From Sorghum bicolor (Eukaryota > Streptophyta > Magnoliopsida > Poales > Poaceae): a stretch of DNA of 64,000 nucleotides. Within the stretch, counting starts at the first letter, position 1; the number at the start of each line of letters is the position of its first letter. The stretch is from assembly GCF_000003195.3 (NCBI RefSeq), contig NC_012870.2, positions 25,102,501 to 25,166,500 of the forward strand, in the 5' to 3' direction. Both the position numbers and the translations under genes were made by a program. The notes below the pieces were generated by a model that worked only from the letters and a program-made list of their open reading frames with translations, ran no database searches and was not told the DNA's origin. Shown in pieces: positions 58,688-64,000 of this stretch.

Positions 58688-59088
58688 GGACAAAACGGGC
58701 AGGGGCAAATCTGACTTATCTCTTTGCTGCATCCGTGAAATCCGAGGGTATTCAGGTGGATATTGTAACTGTTCGCACGGTAATCAAGGGATTGCGCAGG
58801 TGATTTGACAGCAAGCGGTCATGATTTTGGAGATATTTCACTGTACAAGATCTCCTGGTCGGTCCATCGGCAGTTCTCTCTAACGGTAACATTGCCGATG
58901 GGCGTATAAAGTGGAGAGATTCAGTTTGGGACATTGAGGAATTCGAGGAATGTGCAAAAGAATCGGGCCAAGGTTGTTCGGATTTAACGGCCGATTGCCA
59001 AATTGGAAGAATTAATTGCGGAAAGGCATCATTACTGCAGAGAATTTCAGAGCATTAATGGTTTTATACTCCGAAATTGGGGTGCATG

Positions 59089-59816
59089 TGTTGACACCGT
59101 TTTTGGACACGTATCTTTTGATACGTACTGGAGTTAATAAAGAATAGATCGGCAGATGAAACAACGGTAACTAGTCTACAGGGAAGTTGCCGATGAAGGT
59201 GGTTGCCGATGAGGAAGCAGTTGAATGAGACTAAGTCCAGAGGTGGTGACGTGTTCGTGCCGATGATCAGTATTTGTGTTTGCCGATGGCCACAACAGGA
59301 GACCTGCCGATGACTCTGAAGGAAAGCGTGGAGATTGCCGATTGATATGTGGCGGTGCCCCGGTCGGTTACAAGGGGGTAGTTTTATGTTTTCCTTAGTT
59401 ATTAGAATTTGTTTTGTGTACGGGTTCCGTTTAGTTTGAAATTCGAGTCCTAGTCGTGTCTGGTTGTAGCTCTTTAGACAGGGTATAAAAATAGACCCTA
59501 GGGTAATGTAATGAGAATCTATCAATCAATCAAACACAAGTTTTTACTCATATTCCAGCATCTACTTTTTTGACGACTTCGTCATATTTTCTCTTTATTA
59601 TTACGAGTTCTTAGGAATTCGTCGACTTAAGCTCGGCGCGTTCTCAAGTTCCGCGTGATCACCTCTTGGCCGTGACATCCGGGCGTATCGCTGTTGTCAG
59701 GACCAAAGTGGTCAAGTTACCACCTTTGTCGATAGTAAGGTCAAATCGGCTGGCACGCCTTAATGTTTGAATCGGGTATTAGCCCTTTGTGTTTGCCGAT
59801 TAGTTTTGCATCAACA
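59089..59816 (+). repeat. 3' LTR of the Tat-type element
   Basis: The 728-bp LTR starts TGTTGACACCG and ends GCATCAACA, preceded by a weak purine tract ATTGGGGTGCATG. TATAAAAATA is at about 59484. It contains nine GCCGAT/ATCGGC hexamers. Confidence 0.93.
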
Positions 59817-59821
59817 GTTCC

Positions 59822-60644
59822 CCACCTCGCTCGTCATGAGTTGGCCAGCAAGAGCGGTAGTGCTGGGTGCACGCCTACAATGGTTGCCTCTTAGGAAGTT
59901 GAAGCATCGTTAGGGGACAACCATTCACCGACAAAATTGGTCTAGTGGACGTCTGTGGACTCGCCTCCGTTATCGCCTGTGCAGGGGCAGCCACATGTCA
60001 CGCCACCTTGAGTAGCATAGCGTCGTGGATGCCGAGGTGAGCCCAAAAAGCTCCAACACCATCCCTCCAGGTGTAGTCATGGCCACCCCTCCCTAGCTAG
60101 CTAAAGGCAAAAGTTATGTTGCCAAGAGGCTAAAGGAATTTAGTGACAAGATCCTTCGTAAGGTGCCATCACTGGTTCTCCCTTAGCTTGCTATGGAAAC
60201 ACAATCAAAGTTGCCAACCCATAGTAGGAGGATCGCTGGGCCTTCGACGCATCCTGGCTTCTAAGCAAAGAGAGGTGTTGATGATGCATAGGGGGCTACT
60301 CGATACACAGATGACCACAACGACCAAGAACACCTACAACAATATCTTTGTCGACTAACTCAACCCCTCGCATGCTGAGGTAATGCAATAACTCTTCTCT
60401 AACTCACAATGAGAGCAGGTGAGGCACCGCGTGAGCAAGCGTGTCTGACCATCGATGCTATCTAGGTAGCATGATTAGCGAGTAATAGCCCATGATCTCC
60501 TTCTCCTAAGGAGGGCAGAGCCGATTGTATAACACTATCCCTCCTAATGGTCCATTTCTATGATGTGTCATTGTAACTTTCATTATTTCTTGATCTTAAT
60601 GAAAAGATAAGCAAACATTTTTAGTATTTGAGAAGAAAAAAAAA
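59822..60644 (+). pseudogene. LINE-like remnant, right part with poly-A
   Basis: Broken frames include KLPTHSRRIAGPSTHPGF near 60210 and YNNIFVDQLNPSHAEVM near 60335, which resemble the C-terminal part of grass LINE ORF1-type proteins. The end, GATCTTAATGAAAAGATAAGCAAAC followed by TTTGAGAAGAAAAAAAAA, is typical of a LINE 3' UTR with an A tail. No endonuclease or RT is present, so this is an internally deleted copy. The family call is moderate. Confidence 0.45.
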
Positions 60645-60651
60645 CAAGTAA

Positions 60652-61708
60652 TATCGGGTACCATAAACCGGGATACCCCAAACTAACACAAAAGGCTCAA
60701 GACTGCTTTTTAAGATAAAGGTCAAAAAGCCCAAGTCACTTAAAAGGCACCCCAGATTGGGCCAGAACCGCTTTCTTTTGGCCCACGAAAAGCCTCGAGC
60801 GACCGGGGCACTCTCCGACTTGCCCGAGGCTGAGGCTCAAGCCTCGGACGATTTCTCCGCCTCGCCCGAGCTCTGGCTCAGATCCCCTTTTCCCCGGCTT
60901 CCTACGCATGGTAATCGTACCGCAGATGGGACGCATGGCATGCCCTTGCCCATGCCGCGAAGGCAGGGAATGGAATGGCGCTCGTTGTGCTGCCTGCTCC
61001 CCGTCGCTTCGACATTGACTCCTGTCACTATGCGTATGAATTAGGTCAGGAAGAGCAAGCAATGTCAAATCACGAGCACTGTCGCCACATGGCCCACCAA
61101 TATTTCTATACACAGGTTAAGGGAGGAGGCCTCGGGACCTAGCCTCGACATGGAACAGGGCTTGGCACGACGGGAACAGGGCTCGACATGGTAAGAACAG
61201 GGCCAGGTGTCATGTCTATATCGTCAAGGATGGCTCGACACAATCAGTAGAAGCCACCATGCCATGTCCATGATCACAACAACTCCACGAATGGAGCACC
61301 TCACCGTCACAGCGCCATACCACGCTCCATATCCTCGGATGGATTCACGGTACCATAAGCGCTAACACATGTAAACTCTGCCTTCCCTTGAGGCTATAAA
61401 AGGGGGCAGGGTCCCATTCAAAAGGGGGCTTTTAGCAACACAACTAAACACACCAATACTTGATTACACTACCAGTCGAGACCTGGGACACGTTCCCTCT
61501 CTCCCGCAACCTGTTTGTAACCCCTACTACAGACACTTCTGGTACAGGATAATACAAGTTACGCTCTCACACTGGACGTAGGGCTTCGTTGACCCGAACC
61601 AGTATAAATCCCCTGTGTATTTCTTCTCGCATCACCATCATCTGAGTTCATGGGCACGCAGACTTATATCACTTGTTGGTGCTTGGACCACGGGTCTAGA
61701 CATCGATA
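60652..61708 (+). mobile_element. Solo LTR, TSD AGTAA
   Basis: AGTAA precedes (60647-60651) and follows (61709-61713) a 1057-bp sequence that begins TATCGGGTACC and ends ACATCGATA. These are the TGTCGG...CCGACA termini of this LTR family, each with a transition. TATAAAAGGGGG lies at about 61395, and the downstream part resembles the LTR at 8626-9808. The interior has CTCGCCCGAG-type words from 60800 to 60880. Open frames on both strands are incidental. It sits at the A tail of the LINE remnant. Confidence 0.85.
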
Positions 61709-61713
61709 AGTAA

Positions 61714-62286
61714 CAAAAGACATAAATTTAGATACGAATACCCTTACCTTCAAATAAAACAAAAAACAATGAAAAATATGGTTGAGCCATCTCAGAAAAA
61801 AATTCTCGCTAAGATCGGTCTCAATAGGAGTTTCAAGTGAGCTGGTAAAATTTTGGGTGTTATATTATATGGGTTGTAGTATGAGGGTGTCACATTGAGT
61901 ATTCGTATAATAATAATAAAATAAATTATAAAAGTCCTAATAATCCATGAGAGATAAATTTATTAAGTTTAATCCGTCATTAACACATATTTACTGTAAC
62001 ACTACATTATAAAATCATAGACTAATTAGGCTTAAAAGATTCGTCTCGTAAAATAGTTATACAATCTATATAATTAGCTATTTTTTAGTTTATATTTAAT
62101 ACTTCATACATATGTCTAACATTCGATAAGATATAAAGTTTACTTGGACCTGAACAAGGCTAATTTCATGTGTAATGCACCTACTCTGAACAGGTTTCTA
62201 AAAGCTAGGCCTAGGCTACAATCATCTGATTTAGCACGAAGCCCTGGCATCCGTTCATCCATTATCTAGTCACGTCTAGTTTTGTT
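61714..62286. other. Chlorophyllase downstream region with MITE remnant
   Basis: From about 61860 to 62160 there is a decayed GGCCTTGTTT-family element (AGACTAATTAGGCTTAAAAGATTCGTCTCG, ending CTGAACAAGGC). The remainder should include the 3' UTR of the minus-strand chlorophyllase gene. Confidence 0.5.
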
Positions 62287-63497
62287 TTACCCCTCCGTCA
62301 TCAGGCTCCGCCCCTCCACCTTGGTTCCTGCCTGAGTGGGCTGCCTGGCTGGTGCCTGCAGATCCTCTATCGCTTTCTCATCCCGAAACTCCACCACGGA
62401 CAGCGCGACGGGGGCCTGGTCCGGCCGCGTCCTGATGCCGTCCATCGCCGCGGCGTCCCCGGCCACCCACTTGTTGAGGAACGCGACGGTGGCGCCGGCC
62501 ACGAACCGTCGCATGGGCGCCCTGGCCCCGCCGCTCCTGCAGACGGTGCGCGTGAGCATCCCCCTGGCGCCCGGCGTGTCGTCGTCCATCATGTCCGTGT
62601 GCCCGTAGTCCCTGGCCACCAGGTGGCACGCCGGCGCCGCGCGGTCCAGCTCGTCGAAGAAGGCCGCGTGGCTGACGCCCCGGGGCGCGCACGGCGGGAG
62701 CAGCGGGCCCCGGGGCAGCTCGCCGAGCCCCGTGCCGATGACCATGGCGGGGACCCCCACGTGCAGCGAGGTGGTCCTGCCCGTGAGCACCGGCGGCGGC
62801 GTCTGCTTGCCCACGCCCATGCCGTCCACGGGGTCCACGGCGACGAGGGCGACGAGAGGAAGCGCGAGCTTGGCCTTGGCGCGCCCGAGCGCCAGCGCGA
62901 ACGCCACCTTCCCGCCGCGGCTGTGGCCGGAGACGGACACCTTGGTTAGGTCCGCGCGGACGCCGGGTGGCAGAGTGGACGGGAGCCCGGTGGCGAGCCA
63001 GTCGATGACGGCCGCCGCTGCGTTGATCTCCTCGGTGGTGTCCGGCCCGGATATGGTGTACAGCTGCGTTCGCGATCGACGACGACGAGCAGCAGGTAAG
63101 CTAAACTAAACTAAACTCTGCTGGCGACCTGAGCTACTATTATTACCTGAGGTCCGACGACGATGAAGCCATGGGAGGCGACGTGCTGGAACAGCTGGGA
63201 GTAGAAGGAGTTGACGGCGAGGTAGCCGTGCAGGAACAGGAGGACCGGGTACTCCCCGGCCTCGCGCGGCGCGGCGACGAGCAGCGGCTTCGGCGGGAGG
63301 CTGGCCGCGCCGGACGGGTGCGGCGGCCGCACGGCGCACCTCGACGGCGCCCTGCTGGCCTCGTCGAGGCGGGTGAGGCTGACGCCGTGGCCCCCCTGAT
63401 CGAACACGCCTCCGGCGTTCTCGGACCCCATGCCCATGCACCGGTGGAGCAGCAGGCTGTAGGCCAGGAACACTAGCACCGTGGACGCGAGGTTCAT
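62287..63497 (-). CDS. CLH: Chlorophyllase (chlorophyll chlorophyllidohydrolase)
   Basis: Two exons, 63497-63147 and 63063-62287, with an 83-bp GT-AG intron, give 375 residues. The enzyme removes phytol from chlorophyll to give chlorophyllide. It is an alpha/beta hydrolase. PVLLFLHGYLAVNSFYSQL is the oxyanion-side strand, and GHSRGG (163-168) holds nucleophile Ser165 and is the chlorophyllase lipase motif. Asp194 in VAVDPVDG and His272 in DYGHTDMMDD are the likely other triad members. Residues 1-21 (MNLASTVLVFLAYSLLLHRC) look like a secretory signal peptide rather than a plastid transit peptide. That fits reports of non-plastid chlorophyllases. GC content in the coding exons is very high, as in many grass genes. 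Confidence 0.93.
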
Positions 63498-64000
63498 GAA
63501 AAAATGTGTTGCCGATCACTGATGAGTGCAGTAAGACCGACTAGAAAGCCGGCAGTAAAAATTGGTGAGGACTGGGAATCGTGGCTGATTGGCGACCGAC
63601 CATGCATGCGGCCGGGGAGCTCCTTATCTGTACTATAGGACAGTTCCTTGCTGGATTGATGCTCCGATTAGGACACGCCCACATTGCTGTCTTGGACAAG
63701 TCTCGTTTTCACATGGCAGCAGACAAATATCAAAGCAAAAAATTGATATCATCTCTCTCAACTCAACGATCGCAAAAGTGATTCGTCTCCCTCGATAAAA
63801 TAAAAAAAATCGGGTTTCTGCATCTCCGTTCCTAGTTTCAGATTTTAGGAGATCATATAAGATTCAAATAATTATAAACAAGGAACGAAAAGAACGTATA
63901 ACATGATTTAAAAAGAATAAAAGCAAGTTTCATATTTTCTAAGTTAAAGCAAGTTTTCTTTGATTTTGCTAATATTAAATTGGATTTTGGTATTTGTAAA
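63498..64000 (-). other. Chlorophyllase upstream region
   Basis: This is the promoter side of the minus-strand chlorophyllase gene. It is AT-rich beyond 63780. I found no clear TATA or element ends, and the open frames at 63581-63798 are unsupported. Confidence 0.4.

Larger units (their letters stand above)
45055..59816 (+). mobile_element. Ty3/gypsy retrotransposon, Tat type, full length but decayed
   Basis: Two LTRs (45055-45783 and 59089-59816) enclose 13.3 kb, and GTTCC flanks the element exactly (45050-45054 and 59817-59821). Internal order is gag, protease, RT, RNase H, a second RNase H, integrase, then about 4 kb of extra sequence before the 3' LTR. That order and the second archaeal-type RNase H are characteristic of the Tat group. 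The extra region encodes an antisense spliced gene. Sense frames carry several stops and frameshifts, and a 2.4-kb repeat is nested in gag, so this copy cannot move by itself. The LTRs differ at roughly 26 positions (about 3.5%), mostly transitions. Confidence 0.93.

Noticed and set aside
60736..61113. 125-codon minus-strand frame and its plus-strand partner
   Set aside because: Both lie inside the solo LTR at 60652-61708 and come from CTCGCCCGAG-rich sequence.

Overview
This is plant nuclear DNA from a grass. Sorghum or a close Andropogoneae relative is most likely. The evidence is GT-AG spliced genes, monocot gene families, a dense load of Stowaway, Tourist and hAT MITEs, and many copies of a short element with GGCCTTGTTTAGTTC ends that I associate with sorghum-type genomes. 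The species call is inference. No bacterial, organellar or CRISPR features are present.

Six host genes are supported. One is the 3' end of an aldo/keto reductase (+, 533-2607). The others are all on the minus strand: a four-zinc-finger INDETERMINATE-DOMAIN (IDD) transcription factor (11158-14634), a class A2-type heat shock factor (19577-21755), two neighbouring acireductone dioxygenase genes (30589-37129 and 39981-41970), and a chlorophyllase (62287-63497). I placed exon boundaries by reading GT-AG sites and checking that the phases add up. The five complete models give uninterrupted proteins of 428, 362, 197, 182 and 375 residues.

Between the genes lie transposable elements, many bounded by readable target-site duplications (TSDs). 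They include solo LTRs at 26132-29003 (TSD TAGGG) and 60652-61708 (TSD AGTAA), and a probable one at 8626-9808. hAT elements with perfect 8-bp TSDs lie at 25470-25746 and 42217-42879. A Stowaway with 23-bp perfect ends lies at 15402-15910, a 3.1-kb PIF/Harbinger-like element sits in intron 1 of an acireductone dioxygenase gene, and a ~795-bp foldback element lies at 38555-39349. Several of these are nested.

The most interesting region is 43560-61713. A 14.8-kb Ty3/gypsy element of the Tat type (45055-59816, TSD GTTCC, two ~728-bp LTRs) has landed inside an older LINE-like remnant. It has degraded gag, protease, reverse transcriptase, two consecutive RNase H domains and integrase. Downstream of pol, on the opposite strand, it carries a seven-exon spliced gene with its own TATA box. 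That gene encodes a plant-mobile-domain protein of about 948 codons with a single nonsense codon. The whole element is also saturated, on both strands and in all frames, with the hexamer GCCGAT/ATCGGC, including nine copies in the 3' LTR. This cannot be explained by protein coding and is the best candidate for an undescribed signal in the window.
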